A DNA stretch of 64,000 nucleotides from Numidum massiliense (GTDB lineage: Bacteria; Bacillota; Bacilli; Thermoactinomycetales; Novibacillaceae), in contig NZ_CTDZ01000009.1 of assembly GCF_001375555.1 (NCBI RefSeq), positions 2,721,758 through 2,785,757 on the forward strand. Reading direction: 5' to 3'. Positions 29,940 to 39,858 of the stretch are shown piece after piece (the stretch's first letter is position 1; each line of letters opens with the position of its first letter). The notes beneath the pieces were generated by a model, which saw only the letters and a program-made list of their open reading frames with translations, was not told where the DNA came from and made no database searches. The translations under genes were made by a program, and so were the position numbers.

Positions 29940-31874
29940 CTAAAACGACCGCGTCTCATACTCCTGTTCCCGCTTCAACTCTTCAATATCGACTTCCTCT
30001 TCCTTAGCGTGCCTCTTTACGTCGTCCGGTACGGTAATTTCCTTCACTTTGTTAAAACTGTGGAACTGCGACGCGGAAATGGATTGCACGTTCTCCAAAC
30101 CAAAACCGCTATTTTCGGTGCCGTCCTTCGCTACGACGATGCGCGTCAAGCGATGATTTTTGCGATCGATGTAGGTGACTAACTCATACACCTTAAACTC
30201 GAACGCTTTAAAATCTTTATCCCATAAGTTCTGCGTCAATTCATCTAGCGTGTCGTAAGATATTTGCCACTTCTTGAGCTCAATGGCATCGCGCGTCGTC
30301 AACGCAAACGTCAGTTTATAAAACGAGTCACTTTCTTCCACGTCTTCTGGTTCGGGCAGATGGTCGAGCATGCCTAATTGTTTCTCCAGAAACAACTGGT
30401 TGTCGTCAAAACCGTCTAGCACGTTTAAGTCGGTCGCTTTAATAGGAAAGGTCACGTACTCCCCTAATTCGTGCATCTCAAACCCGTCGGTCCACAACGC
30501 GCCGTCTTTATAGTAATCGTGCATCTCGAGTGAGTCATCGTTAACAGTAGAGCTTAAATCGCGCGTAAAACTGTACGGCTTGCGAACAAAGGCGGCTTTC
30601 TCCTCAATGAATATTTCATCCTCCCCTTTAACCTTGGAATCGAGGGAGCCTACTATACTAAGTAACTGAAAATCGTTCTTGTAACTCGCAATCCCTGCCT
30701 CTGCTTGCCGCACTTTCTGTTGTAGTTTTTTCCACGATTGCTTGGACGGCTTGTACTTGCTTTTTTCTTCATTCCCGGTGGATAGGAGCGTTAACAAGTG
30801 ATTCTTGTCCGATAGTTTTGCCGCGACGCCACTTTTACTATCCCTTTTGCCGCTCTCTTTACCGCGCTTCTGCTTGGAATCTTTCTCCTTCTGTTCACTC
30901 TCCCGCTCTAGCTCTTCCATCTTTTTCTTCATATCCCGTTCATACGTTTCTGCCTTTTTTTTCACCTCATCGGGCACTTTGATCGTGATTGGTTCGTTGT
31001 AGTCGGATAGCGCTAAGTTGCTTTTGACTTGAATCTCTCTTTCTTCTTTGAACATCGATACCTTAGCCTTATAATGTAGCTCGTACACGAGGGGGCGGAA
31101 CGTCTTTCGATCGACGACGAGCGTTGCACTTATGTTGTCGAGCGACAGAAGTTCGATTGAATCTCTACGAGTATTATACTGTTCACCCAAGACACCGATA
31201 CTGAATCGCTCAAACCGCCGCGCCATTTCCCCGTCATCTTTTACGGTAGCACGGACGCGGTACACGCCCTTTTCCACTTTGACCTTTTCCTCTAGTAGGT
31301 GCAGCGCCTCAAAATCGCTCGTTATGTAATCGAGGATTTTTTTATAATTGGTCGCTGGGTAAAACTTGGATGCGTCGAACCATTCCCTCTCCCGGTAGTC
31401 GTCGTACCGCCACCTTTCGTCCTCAGGCAGATCCCCGCGATAAAAACCGGTGCCTTCGTATAGTTCCCCACCGGAAAAATAAGCCTCCTGACTGAGGTCG
31501 TCTCCATGCAATCGTTGCGAGTGAAAGGCAAAGGGCTCCTTCAGCACGTCGTATTTCCATTCCGTTTGGTAGTCGATGTGGCTGTCGCCTCGCATGTCGC
31601 TAACGATATTCACTCGGTAGCTTTTTAAACCGCTTTCAGACTTCTCGTTGACAAGTTTCATTAACTCGTCGACCGTTTGCGGATGCTTCTTTCCCCCTTT
31701 CTCCTTACTCCCTCCCTTCTTTTTCTCTTTCTTCTCTTCCTCTCCCTTCGCCGACGCCGCTTTGTCGCCTGCAGCTCCTTTCCCTTGCCCAAAAAAGTTA
31801 CAGCCGCTTAATAAAAGTCCGGCAACGACGATGAGCGTGACGAACATCTTCCATCTTGTTACTGTTTTTCGCAA
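29940..31874 (-). CDS. Large lipoprotein with two DUF6612-like domains
   Basis: A 644-residue lipoprotein with a TTG start 8 bases after AAGGAGGC. It has a signal peptide and lipobox LLLSGCNFF. After a Lys/Glu/Gly-rich linker, one domain of about 260 residues (LKSYRVNIVSDMRGDSHIDY, YEGTGFYRGD, LVVDRKTFRPLVYELHYKA) ends in ITIKVPDEVKKKAE. A charged coiled linker (KMEELERESEQKEKDSKQ) leads to a second related domain (IASYKNDFQLLSIVGSLDSK, ALWTDGFEMHE, RKNHRLTRIVVA) ending ITVPDDVKRHAKEEE. The repeat of the closing motif shows internal duplication. The fold resembles LolA/LppX-like lipoproteins that hold hydrophobic ligands. Function unknown. Confidence 0.8.
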   Translation of the reverse strand: MRKTVTRWKMFVTLIVVAGLLLSGCNFFGQGKGAAGDKAASAKGEEEKKEKKKGGSKEKGGKKHPQTVDELMKLVNEKSESGLKSYRVNIVSDMRGDSHIDYQTEWKYDVLKEPFAFHSQRLHGDDLSQEAYFSGGELYEGTGFYRGDLPEDERWRYDDYREREWFDASKFYPATNYKKILDYITSDFEALHLLEEKVKVEKGVYRVRATVKDDGEMARRFERFSIGVLGEQYNTRRDSIELLSLDNISATLVVDRKTFRPLVYELHYKAKVSMFKEEREIQVKSNLALSDYNEPITIKVPDEVKKKAETYERDMKKKMEELERESEQKEKDSKQKRGKESGKRDSKSGVAAKLSDKNHLLTLLSTGNEEKSKYKPSKQSWKKLQQKVRQAEAGIASYKNDFQLLSIVGSLDSKVKGEDEIFIEEKAAFVRKPYSFTRDLSSTVNDDSLEMHDYYKDGALWTDGFEMHELGEYVTFPIKATDLNVLDGFDDNQLFLEKQLGMLDHLPEPEDVEESDSFYKLTFALTTRDAIELKKWQISYDTLDELTQNLWDKDFKAFEFKVYELVTYIDRKNHRLTRIVVAKDGTENSGFGLENVQSISASQFHSFNKVKEITVPDDVKRHAKEEEVDIEELKREQEYETRSF

Positions 31875-31970
31875 ACTAACGCCTCCTTACTCAGCTCCTA
31901 ACTTAGTTACCCCTTATAAACACGACGTGCATTAAAACGTATGGATGCCAAAATCATTTGGTGTGAAAGA

Positions 31971-32012
31971 AACTCCTTCGCCGCGATCTGAATACGTCTC
32001 AGCAAAGGAGTT
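31971..32012 (-). terminator. Likely terminator of the ABC importer operon
   Basis: AACTCCTT and AAGGAGTT pair as the base of a long stem just after the last importer gene, followed on the minus strand by 'tctttc'. The loop can pair further through GC/GC. Confidence 0.6.
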
Positions 32013-32083
32013 GTCATGTTTAGGATAACATAATATTGGCATTGGTGGAACATATTTTCGCGAATACGATACGAATTTTTTCT

Positions 32084-32905
32084 TTATTTAAGCCCCGTAA
32101 GGGCAATTCCTTGGGTAAAGTACCGTTGGAAGAAAATAAACACTAAAAACGTCGGGATAAAAGATACGACCGCCCCTGACATCTCGATCCCGAAGTTCCC
32201 TTCCCGCGTTAACAGCGACGCCAAACCGACGGTTAGTGGGTACATCTTTTCTTGCGTCGTGTAGATGAGGGGGGCTAACAGCTCGTTCCAGTTACCGATA
32301 AAGGCAAACGTCCCGACAGTCGCCATGACCGGCTTGGAAATCGGAGCAATGATTTTGAAGAAAATTTGCCCGTCGCTCGCGCCGTCCATATAAGCCGCTT
32401 CTTCCAACTCCTTCGGAATTGTCTGCATAAACTGTTTCACTAAGAAGACACCCATAATCCCCCACAGTTGCGGGATAATCATCGGATAGTACGTGTTGAT
32501 CCAGCCGAATTTGCTAAACATGATGTAGCGCGGGATGATGAACAGCTGACTCGGGATCATCACCATCGCCATCATCGTCCAGAAAATGACTTCCCGCCCG
32601 AAAAATTTCTTCTTCGCAAAAATGTAGCCGAGAATCGTACACAAAAAGACGTCCGTGATGACCGGAATGATCGTAATGAGCGACGAGTTCAAGAACCACC
32701 TAAAGAAGGGGGCACGGAAAAAGATGTAGTGAAAGTTGTCCAACGTCGCTTCTTTCGGCCACCAAAACATCGGATCGGCCATCATATACTGTATTTTTTG
32801 CAATGAACCTGACACCATCACGATGAAAGGTAACAAGAAAATAAGCGCGAGAAAAGTTGTCACCACGTAAAGGGTAATTTTTTTCCCTGTTCCGTTTTTC
32901 GACAT
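32084..32905 (-). CDS. ABC sugar importer permease, MalG type
   Basis: A 273-residue CUT1 permease with six membrane segments. It has the EAA loop that docks the ATPase (ELEEAAYMDGASDGQIFFKI), as expected near residue 185. It would pair with the MalF-type protein just upstream to import an oligosaccharide delivered by the lipoprotein at 33945-35246. No ATPase gene is present, which is usual when a shared MsmX-type ATPase serves several importers. It is the last gene of the operon, followed by a stem-loop. Confidence 0.95.
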   Translation of the reverse strand: MSKNGTGKKITLYVVTTFLALIFLLPFIVMVSGSLQKIQYMMADPMFWWPKEATLDNFHYIFFRAPFFRWFLNSSLITIIPVITDVFLCTILGYIFAKKKFFGREVIFWTMMAMVMIPSQLFIIPRYIMFSKFGWINTYYPMIIPQLWGIMGVFLVKQFMQTIPKELEEAAYMDGASDGQIFFKIIAPISKPVMATVGTFAFIGNWNELLAPLIYTTQEKMYPLTVGLASLLTREGNFGIEMSGAVVSFIPTFLVFIFFQRYFTQGIALTGLK

Positions 32906-32938
32906 GACTTAACTTCACCACCTAACGCAAATCTTTTT

Positions 32939-33874
32939 TTAATAGTAATCGACCTGTTTGCCTAACGCTTTGCGCTGGAAGAGTGTAATCGCCAAAATAA
33001 TGAAGAACAACAGGTAGGCCATAACACTCGCGTAGCCGAGTCGGAGCGATTTAAACCCGGTTTCGTACAAGTAGAACACGATCGTCATCGTCGAGTTGTT
33101 CGGACCGCCGCCCGTTAATATAAAGGCAGAATCGAAGATTTGGAACGAGCCGATCGTCGTAATGACGGCGACGTAAAAGTGGATCGGTTTTAATAACGGA
33201 AAGGTGACGCTCCAAAACGTGCGCCATGCCGATGCCCCGTCAATTTTCGCCGCTTCGTACAGCTGCGCCGGAATCGACTTTAACCCCGCAAAATAGTAAA
33301 TCATCGTACTACCTGTCACTTTAAAAATACTGAGACCCGCCAGGACGATGAGCGCTTGCTTATCGGTCGCAAGGAACAGCTGTGTCGGGATGCCGAGAAG
33401 CTCTAAAAATCCGTTGATCAACCCGTACTCCGTCCCGCGGAACAACCAACCCCAAATACCGGAGACGACGACGAACGATGTGACGACCGGTAAGAAAAAG
33501 ACACTCTTGTACACGTTGGAAAATTTAATGTCTGAGTTAATGAGTAGCGCTAATATTAACCCGAGAGCCATCGTGGGCAAAATGTAGTAAATGGAAAACA
33601 ACGTCGTATTCCAGAGCGACTTCCATGCGAGACCGTCACTGAATAGCTCTTTCCAGTTCGCTAGCCCGACAAATCGCGGTTCTCCGATGATCGGCCAATC
33701 CATAAACGTCAAGATGAAACTAAAAATCATCGGGATGAGCTGAAAGATCGCGAAGTGAATGAGAACGGGAATGAGGACAATGTAGACAATCGCATTGCGC
33801 CTGAGCTCTTCCTTGATCCGCTGCCCAAGCGGCCTCTTCCGTTGCTTCAACTGGCCTGCCGTTAGCTTGTTCAT
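32939..33874 (-). CDS. ABC sugar importer permease, MalF type
   Basis: About 311 residues from the ATG at 33874, after AGGTGAG. A basic start (LTAGQLKQRKRPLGQRIKEE) is followed by six membrane segments. The EAA loop reads LYEAAKIDGASAWRTFWSVT, and the MalF signature GGPNNSTMTIVFYLYE follows. It forms the channel with the MalG-type partner 33 bases downstream. A stem-loop separates it from the binding-protein gene. Confidence 0.95.
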   Translation of the reverse strand: MNKLTAGQLKQRKRPLGQRIKEELRRNAIVYIVLIPVLIHFAIFQLIPMIFSFILTFMDWPIIGEPRFVGLANWKELFSDGLAWKSLWNTTLFSIYYILPTMALGLILALLINSDIKFSNVYKSVFFLPVVTSFVVVSGIWGWLFRGTEYGLINGFLELLGIPTQLFLATDKQALIVLAGLSIFKVTGSTMIYYFAGLKSIPAQLYEAAKIDGASAWRTFWSVTFPLLKPIHFYVAVITTIGSFQIFDSAFILTGGGPNNSTMTIVFYLYETGFKSLRLGYASVMAYLLFFIILAITLFQRKALGKQVDYY

Positions 33875-33894
33875 TTCTCTCACCTACTTATAAC

Positions 33895-33934
33895 GGCTCA
33901 TATAGGGAATCCGCGTGGACTCCCTATACGAGCC
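33895..33934 (-). promoter_or_regulatory. Stem-loop between binding-protein and permease genes
   Basis: GGCTC-TATAGGGA-TCC and its complement GGA-TCCCTATA-GAGCC form a stem of about 18 pairs with two mismatches and a gcgt loop. No U-tract follows. In operons of this type such structures protect the upstream message and lower permease expression relative to the binding protein. Confidence 0.7.
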
Positions 33935-33944
33935 AAAGTTGCGT

Positions 33945-35246
33945 TTATTTAAAGCCTTCCCGCTCCATAACAGCCTTTATTTCGGTCGCCGCTTTCTCTG
34001 CTGCTTCTTTTGGCTTCAACTCGCCGGAAAGCATCGCTTGGATGCTAGCCGTCATGTTTTGCCCGATCTCACGTCCGATCGGATGGATAACGCCTGGACG
34101 CGTATCTTTCGCTTGCTCGACGAGCTCTTTCAAAACGTCGTCGCCGTCGAATATTTTAGCAGCCGATTGACGCGGCGGAATGTACTGCGTAATTTCGTTA
34201 AACTTCTCGATATTTTCCTTGCTGGCCATGAACTTAACGAATTCTGCAGCGGCCGCCTTATTTTTACTGTTACTTGGTACCGTATACATGCCTGTCGTAC
34301 CGTACGAAACTTTCTCTTTGCTTTCTAACATCGGGCCGACGCCCCACGCGAAGTCAGGCTTCTCAGCGCGCAGTGTCGCTACGAGTTGACTGTCTCCGAA
34401 GTAGGACAACGACTTTCCGGCGCGGAATATTTCAAACTGCGACGGCGCGGAAACGGAGTCCTTCGGTACGAACCCTTTTTCGTAAAGGGTGTTGATATAT
34501 TCGTAAGCGGCGACACTTTCGGCTTCGTCGACGCGTACTTTACCTTCGTCGTCGATCACCCGGCCGCCCGCTTGCCAAATGTACGGGTACACCGCCATGT
34601 TCGGGGCGTTCCCACCTTCAAACACACCGATGAATTTACCTTTTTTCTTCGCCTTCTCTGCCAACTCCAAGTATTCGTCCCAGTTGGTCGGCAGTTTTTC
34701 TGGATCGCCGCCCACTTCTTTCACTAGGTCGGTGTTATAGTACATCCCCATGACACCTTGCAAAACCGGTAACGCATAAACTTTGTCTTCGAAAGTCGCT
34801 GCGAGTAACGCAGACTCGTTAAAGTCGTCTTTGTCGTAGCCGTCGAGATAGTCGTCTAACGGTTCCAACACTCCCTTGTGTGCAAATTGCGTCAGCATGT
34901 CCGGGATGATGTAGAACACGTCCGGCCCTTCATTCGCGGCGAGCGCTGTCAGCAAACGCTCCTCGCGGTTTGGCCACGGAATTTCTTCGATCGTCACTTT
35001 CACATCCGGGTATTTCTTTTCAAACGACTTTTTCAGATCGTTGCGAAAGTCAGCTTCTTTTTGTCGCAAGTCGGTACCGACAAACGGATGTGTCCACACC
35101 GTAATTTCTCCAGAAATTTTGCTGTCATCTTTTCCCTTCTTACCGTCTGCCTTCCCATCGCCAGCGTTGTCCGAGCTGCACGCTCCGAGAACGAGTGACA
35201 TCGCTAGCATGACGACTAATAACGTGTATGACCATTTTTTCAACAA
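33945..35246 (-). CDS. Sugar-binding lipoprotein of an ABC importer
   Basis: About 433 residues from a TTG at 35246, six bases after GGAGGAGGGG. This start gives a proper signal peptide and lipobox (MSLVLGACSSD), whereas longer frames do not. The mature protein is a type 1 extracellular solute-binding protein with the signature motifs KKYPDVKVTIEEIPWP, ALAANEGPDVFYI, YNTDLVKEVGGDPEKLPTNW and PSNSKNKAAAAEFVKFMAS. It captures an oligosaccharide outside the membrane and hands it to the two permeases downstream. The sugar is not certain; the amino-sugar enzymes around it suggest a GlcNAc-containing glycan. Confidence 0.93.
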   Translation of the reverse strand: MLKKWSYTLLVVMLAMSLVLGACSSDNAGDGKADGKKGKDDSKISGEITVWTHPFVGTDLRQKEADFRNDLKKSFEKKYPDVKVTIEEIPWPNREERLLTALAANEGPDVFYIIPDMLTQFAHKGVLEPLDDYLDGYDKDDFNESALLAATFEDKVYALPVLQGVMGMYYNTDLVKEVGGDPEKLPTNWDEYLELAEKAKKKGKFIGVFEGGNAPNMAVYPYIWQAGGRVIDDEGKVRVDEAESVAAYEYINTLYEKGFVPKDSVSAPSQFEIFRAGKSLSYFGDSQLVATLRAEKPDFAWGVGPMLESKEKVSYGTTGMYTVPSNSKNKAAAAEFVKFMASKENIEKFNEITQYIPPRQSAAKIFDGDDVLKELVEQAKDTRPGVIHPIGREIGQNMTASIQAMLSGELKPKEAAEKAATEIKAVMEREGFK

Positions 35247-35271
35247 GGTGTACCCCTCCTCCGTCATTTGC

Positions 35272-37245
35272 CTACTTTTTATATTGATAAAGCTTGTGGC
35301 CGCGAGAGAAGTAAATGTTACCCGCCGCGTCTTGCGCGAATAGGGCGGCATTGTCTACGAGCGTTTCGCTTTCCCACGTCTTCGGATCTACTTTGAACAG
35401 GTGGTTTAACGCACTGCCGTACAAGTAGCCATCTTCGTCAAACGCAAGGAATCCTCCGCGCCAGTAGTGCTCCACTTGCTCCCACTTAAAAGGATACAGC
35501 TGTTCGTAACGGACAACTTTCCCAGCTTCTGGATCGTATTGGAATAAGTAGCCCGCTGTAATGCCCCACAACTTCCCGTCGTTGTCGAAGGTGAGGGCGG
35601 TAATCGCTTTTTCTCCAGGGATGGGAACGACTTCGGATACTTTCTTTCCTTTGGCGACGTCCCAGACGAATAGCTTCCCTTCCTCTTGTGAAGGTGTCGT
35701 CCCGAGTCCGCCGTAAACAGACGTTCCACCGTATACGAGGCCGTTCTTGTAAGCGAGTGCGGTGATACTTTGCTCCTTTACGACATCATGGTGGACGAAA
35801 TATTCTTCAGTTGCAGGATTAAAGAACGACAATGTCCCGCCTAACTTCCCGTAGTCGGGCACTGTCCCCATCGCTAACTGTTCGCCAGCAGGTGCTAACG
35901 CAAACGGGCGGTCTTGTCCTTCGTCTCGCAACCGAAAATGTTCCACCGGGTTGACCCCGTAGTTGTACGGCTGCTGCGGATCGTATGAATGCAGTTGCGC
36001 ACCGGTGTAAACACCCATGTACAGCTTATCTCGGAAGGTCGTCATCCCTTCGATTTGGGCAATCCCTTTGTATTCCGTTATGGCGTCCGCTTTGTAGTCG
36101 TACGTGGACAGGCCGCCGGAAAAGTAACCACCGACATAGATGTTGCCGTCCGGGCCTTGTGCGAGCGACTGGATCGTCGCCGGTTCACCTTCTACTTGCC
36201 CTTGTATCGTTTGATACTTGCCCGACTGCGGGTTGTACATGCGAATGCTGCCGTCGAAGGTGATACTGACTAACGTTTTCCCAGGAAAACCTTTCTGCTT
36301 TAGCTTCACCCACCCGAAGTCCCGTGCGGTCATTAAATTGTCAAAGCCGGTTGCCCGCAGACTCTTCTTTTTCAAATGATAGGCGTGCAGCTCTTTGTTA
36401 ATGATCATGTACACTTCGTTTTTGGGACCAGCTGACGATACGTCTAGTCCGTCCACGTGTTCAATTTCGTCGACGAGATCCATCGTTTCTAAATCGTAGA
36501 CGAGAACGGTGTTGACGCCTGTCACCCAAGCAAACAGTTTGTCTTTTGCCACGTTTACACCGTATACATTAGCGCTGTCGGCGTATTTTTCCGGTAAGGG
36601 AATTTCCCGCTTCTCACCGGTTTCAATGTCGAGTTCGACGAGATTCGGGCCTTTCGTGCCGACGCCGACGTACACTTTATCTTTGTATACGTCTAAGCTA
36701 CGCGCATACTGTTGCCCTTCTACCATCTGGCCGTAGTCGCGAAACGTATCGGTCTTCGGATCGTATTGGAATACTTTCCCTCCTGGGTATGTTCCGCCGT
36801 AAATCCTCCCTTGATCGTCCGACGCGAGGCGCCAAATGTACGATTCCCCTTTGATTGGCTTCCCGATCAGCTCGACGTGATCGGCCCCGGGAACGTAACG
36901 GAACAATAGGGAACTTCTGTAAGTACCGATATACACGTTCCCGTCGGGGTCAACGGTTACACCCCAGGAACTGCTCGCTCCTTCTAAGGGGAAACTGTCC
37001 ACGCGCTCCCCCGTTTTGGCGTCGATCACATTAAAAATTGCGGGGGAACCGGTCGAGACGGCGTAAATCCATTCCTCGCCGTTCGGCCCTTTCCCGTAGG
37101 CCGCACCGGGAATCGATACGTTATGTATCGCTGTTCCGATCTCGCGGACGTTTTCGCCGTCGGATACCGCTAGCACCGAAGGCGTCCAAACGAATGCACA
37201 TGCTAGTAAAACAACTAGACTTGCTGTTAATAGACGTTTTATCAT
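35272..37245 (-). CDS. Secreted beta-propeller protein
   Basis: A 657-residue protein with signal peptide (LLTASLVVLLACAFVWTPSVL, cleaved near VLA-VS) and many blades of the YVTN/NHL kind (DPDGNVYIGTYRSSLLFRY; DDQGRIYGGTYPGGKVFQYD; GPDGNIYVGGYFSGGLSTYD; NDGKLWGITAGYLFQYDPEA). Each blade ends with a YxPxT-like turn. It lies between the sugar dehydrogenase gene and the importer genes in the same direction, 25 bases before the binding-protein start. So it probably acts outside the cell on the imported glycan, as a lyase-like or binding propeller. No catalytic residues can be named. Confidence 0.85.
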   Translation of the reverse strand: MIKRLLTASLVVLLACAFVWTPSVLAVSDGENVREIGTAIHNVSIPGAAYGKGPNGEEWIYAVSTGSPAIFNVIDAKTGERVDSFPLEGASSSWGVTVDPDGNVYIGTYRSSLLFRYVPGADHVELIGKPIKGESYIWRLASDDQGRIYGGTYPGGKVFQYDPKTDTFRDYGQMVEGQQYARSLDVYKDKVYVGVGTKGPNLVELDIETGEKREIPLPEKYADSANVYGVNVAKDKLFAWVTGVNTVLVYDLETMDLVDEIEHVDGLDVSSAGPKNEVYMIINKELHAYHLKKKSLRATGFDNLMTARDFGWVKLKQKGFPGKTLVSITFDGSIRMYNPQSGKYQTIQGQVEGEPATIQSLAQGPDGNIYVGGYFSGGLSTYDYKADAITEYKGIAQIEGMTTFRDKLYMGVYTGAQLHSYDPQQPYNYGVNPVEHFRLRDEGQDRPFALAPAGEQLAMGTVPDYGKLGGTLSFFNPATEEYFVHHDVVKEQSITALAYKNGLVYGGTSVYGGLGTTPSQEEGKLFVWDVAKGKKVSEVVPIPGEKAITALTFDNDGKLWGITAGYLFQYDPEAGKVVRYEQLYPFKWEQVEHYWRGGFLAFDEDGYLYGSALNHLFKVDPKTWESETLVDNAALFAQDAAGNIYFSRGHKLYQYKK

Positions 37246-37448
37246 GTTTTACTATCAAAGCTCCTTTTCCCCAGCGACATAACATCTATGATTCATCTTC
37301 TTTACTGTGTTACCCTCCGTCAGACGCGCTTCGTGCAATCACCTCCTTAAGGGCTGACCTCCCCCTCGTCTACGTTCGCTTACAACGCGCTCGCTCGTTA
37401 GCGGTCAGGTGCTACTTAGGGATGCATAGCGTACTAACCGGTCGCCGC

Positions 37449-38453
37449 CTAATATTCGATGATGATCCCGAGTGTCGTCTCCGGCGATTCGCGGAACGAA
37501 TCGTACGCTTTGCGGGCGTCGTCGACATGCAGCACACGGCTGATAAGTGGATCGACTTGCAGCTTATTCTCCGCTAGCAGGTGGACGTATTCTTGCATGT
37601 TGCGCCCTTCGGTCCAGCGTACGTAGCCGATCGGATAGTCGACGCCGCCTTTTTCATAATGTCGGTCGTAACGCCCCGGACCGCCGGCGCGCGAGATCGC
37701 AAGTTCCGCCTCTTTTTGAAACATGAGCTCACGGTCGAGTGTAACCGGTAGGTCACCGACGATGACGATGCGGCCACGGTCGCGAAGCCACGCCAAGCTC
37801 GTGTCGATGAGCTCTGCATTTTCTGCACTGGCACAGATGAGGACGCTATCCGCACCCGCCTGCTCCGTCTCGGTGCCCAGATGCGCCTCTAACTGCTCCT
37901 CCGTATCGCACACGATGACGTGGCGCGACGTCTCACGCATCATTTTGCGCCGACTGGCGAGTAAATCGTAAGCAATGACGCGGTAACCAGCATTTTCTGC
38001 GATTTGCGCCGTCAGCTGCCCGAGTAAACCGAGCCCGAGTACGACTGCCGTCTCCCCGAATTGCATGTTCGCTTGCCGCAACCCGTGAATGACGATCGCG
38101 CCGATCCCGCTAAACGCCGCCGCTTTCAGGTCGACGGTCTCTGGGACGGAGACGGCGAGGTTTTTCGGGACGACTAAATATTCCGCATGGTACACGTACG
38201 GCGCACCATAGCAAGTCACGCGGTCGCCTTTCTGTACGTGAGTCACTCCGTCGCCTACCTCAATAACCTCCCCAGCGGCACAATAACCGAGCGGTGACGG
38301 ATTCGGGTTGTTTTGCTCAATCATCATCATTTCCGTCCCCGGGCTGATGGCGGAGTACGTTGTCTTTACTAATACGTGATCTTTCGGCGCCGTTTCCGGC
38401 CGGGGGAAGTCAGTTACGAGGACTTCCCCTCTTTGTCTAGCGATGCACTTCAT
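37449..38453 (-). CDS. Zinc-type alcohol/sugar dehydrogenase family protein
   Basis: A 334-residue MDR-superfamily protein. The N-terminal GroES-like domain has AISPGTEMMMIEQ, GYCAAGEVIEVGDGV and GDRVTCYG. The Rossmann domain has the NAD-binding VVLGLGLLGQLTAQIA. The usual catalytic Cys of the first motif is replaced (TTYSAISPGTE), and no four-Cys structural lobe is present, so it may be the zinc-light or non-zinc branch often found in glycan loci. It probably oxidises or reduces a sugar derivative in the cytoplasm. The gene lies 34 bases after the GH84 gene, so they are in one operon. Confidence 0.88.
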   Translation of the reverse strand: MKCIARQRGEVLVTDFPRPETAPKDHVLVKTTYSAISPGTEMMMIEQNNPNPSPLGYCAAGEVIEVGDGVTHVQKGDRVTCYGAPYVYHAEYLVVPKNLAVSVPETVDLKAAAFSGIGAIVIHGLRQANMQFGETAVVLGLGLLGQLTAQIAENAGYRVIAYDLLASRRKMMRETSRHVIVCDTEEQLEAHLGTETEQAGADSVLICASAENAELIDTSLAWLRDRGRIVIVGDLPVTLDRELMFQKEAELAISRAGGPGRYDRHYEKGGVDYPIGYVRWTEGRNMQEYVHLLAENKLQVDPLISRVLHVDDARKAYDSFRESPETTLGIIIEY

Positions 38454-38487
38454 CGATAAGCGCCCCTTTCTAATGTGACAAGATGTG

Positions 38488-39858
38488 TCACTCAGCAGCC
38501 GCGCCCTCGATCGCCTCGTACAGTCGTTGTAAGTGATCGCCGGCTACTTCGTGTGTCGTATCTGCCAGTTCCTCCATTTGCGCGGCCAATGGCGCGACGC
38601 TTTCCCCACGGCGGTCGGCGTCGAGCAGTTGGAGCCCAAACTGACTGACGCGCTGTAATTGCTCCGCCCACGGCTTGAGGTTTTGCGCCAAGCGCTCATT
38701 TTGCAAGCGCCCTGTGACAATGAGCTTCGCTGCCGAGTCCATTCCTTTTAAGTGCGCGTACAGGCGGACGTAGTGATCGCCACCGCCAGCAGCACCGTTT
38801 TCCTGTGTACCGACGCCGAGGGCACTAGTTTCTTGAGCATCTGCGTCGGCGGCACGGCGCTCCCGCAAGTAGGCGTCGACTAACGTTCCGAGAGGCGTAT
38901 GCGGCTGCTCTTTCAAGTTGTAGTACAGCGAGTGCTGACAAAACGTCCACACGGGAAGGAAATCGTCGTCCCCCGCGATTTCCGCGACCGCGTTGACATA
39001 GGAGAGCTGCGGATCGTAACCACACGGATCGTTCAAGTAGTCAGCAGCCGTCGCCAGCGGAATCTTTGACGCCTCTGCTTGGTTCATCGGATTGAGAATA
39101 ATACCGCGGCTCACTGCGGGTAAGTGCGGGTCACGATTTATGTAGGGTCCAATGTGCAACAGGTGTGTCATTGCGGCGTCGTTAACGGGAAAGTTATCCC
39201 AGTAGAGCGGTGGCCGTTTAAAAATGTTTGTCAGCACTTGCGCCTCATCTTCGCGAATCGCCCGCGCGCACACATCGACTCCCGTCCAAAAAATGTCGAT
39301 TTCTGGCGCGACGCGCTCGCCGAGTTCTCGCACATACGCGTGGTCGCCGTCTCCGTGATACAATGTCGGGCAAATGATGAGGTGGTTCCGCTCGTCTAAC
39401 GCCTTCAGTCGCGCATACGTTTTAGCGATTAAGTCGCTCTGCGCTTCAGCTAGTGACTTATAGTTAGCCTTGTCTTGTTCGTGTACTAATTCGAAGGGGA
39501 TATCATCTAGAAACAACCCAAATGTGTTCACGCCTTGTTCACTTAGAAGTCCGAACTTCTGTACTAACAGGTTCAAATCTGTTTCATCACTATAAACAAT
39601 ACTTAGTCCCGGGCTTACGGAAAACACGAAGTCAACGTCGTGTGCTCGGCAAGAGTCGATCAATTGGACTAACTCGGCTAACGCCTGCTCTGGATACGGT
39701 TCGCGCCAAAGTTCGCGGTGGTAGCTGTCATCTTTAGGTGCATAGACGTACGTGTTGTATTTGTGCTTAGCCATGAAGCGGATCATGTCGAGCCGTTCGT
39801 CCATTGTCCACGGTTCGCCGTAAAAACCTTCGATAATCCCTTTGTACGTAAACGACAT
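38488..39858 (-). CDS. GH84 beta-N-acetylglucosaminidase (O-GlcNAcase/hyaluronidase type)
   Basis: A 456-residue GH84 enzyme without a signal peptide. It starts with the family motif YKGIIEGFYGEPW, then NTYVYAPKDDSYHRELWREP and FVFSVSPGLSI. The two neighbouring catalytic aspartates are in FGLFLDDIPF (about residues 117-118): one polarises the N-acetyl group and the other is acid/base. YWDNFPVND and RGIILNPMNQAEASKIPLAT complete the active site. It cleaves terminal beta-GlcNAc by substrate-assisted catalysis, here probably inside the cell after uptake. A poly-Ala/Gly variable stretch lies near residue 350. It is first in a minus-strand run with the dehydrogenase. Confidence 0.95.
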   Translation of the reverse strand: MSFTYKGIIEGFYGEPWTMDERLDMIRFMAKHKYNTYVYAPKDDSYHRELWREPYPEQALAELVQLIDSCRAHDVDFVFSVSPGLSIVYSDETDLNLLVQKFGLLSEQGVNTFGLFLDDIPFELVHEQDKANYKSLAEAQSDLIAKTYARLKALDERNHLIICPTLYHGDGDHAYVRELGERVAPEIDIFWTGVDVCARAIREDEAQVLTNIFKRPPLYWDNFPVNDAAMTHLLHIGPYINRDPHLPAVSRGIILNPMNQAEASKIPLATAADYLNDPCGYDPQLSYVNAVAEIAGDDDFLPVWTFCQHSLYYNLKEQPHTPLGTLVDAYLRERRAADADAQETSALGVGTQENGAAGGGDHYVRLYAHLKGMDSAAKLIVTGRLQNERLAQNLKPWAEQLQRVSQFGLQLLDADRRGESVAPLAAQMEELADTTHEVAGDHLQRLYEAIEGAAAE

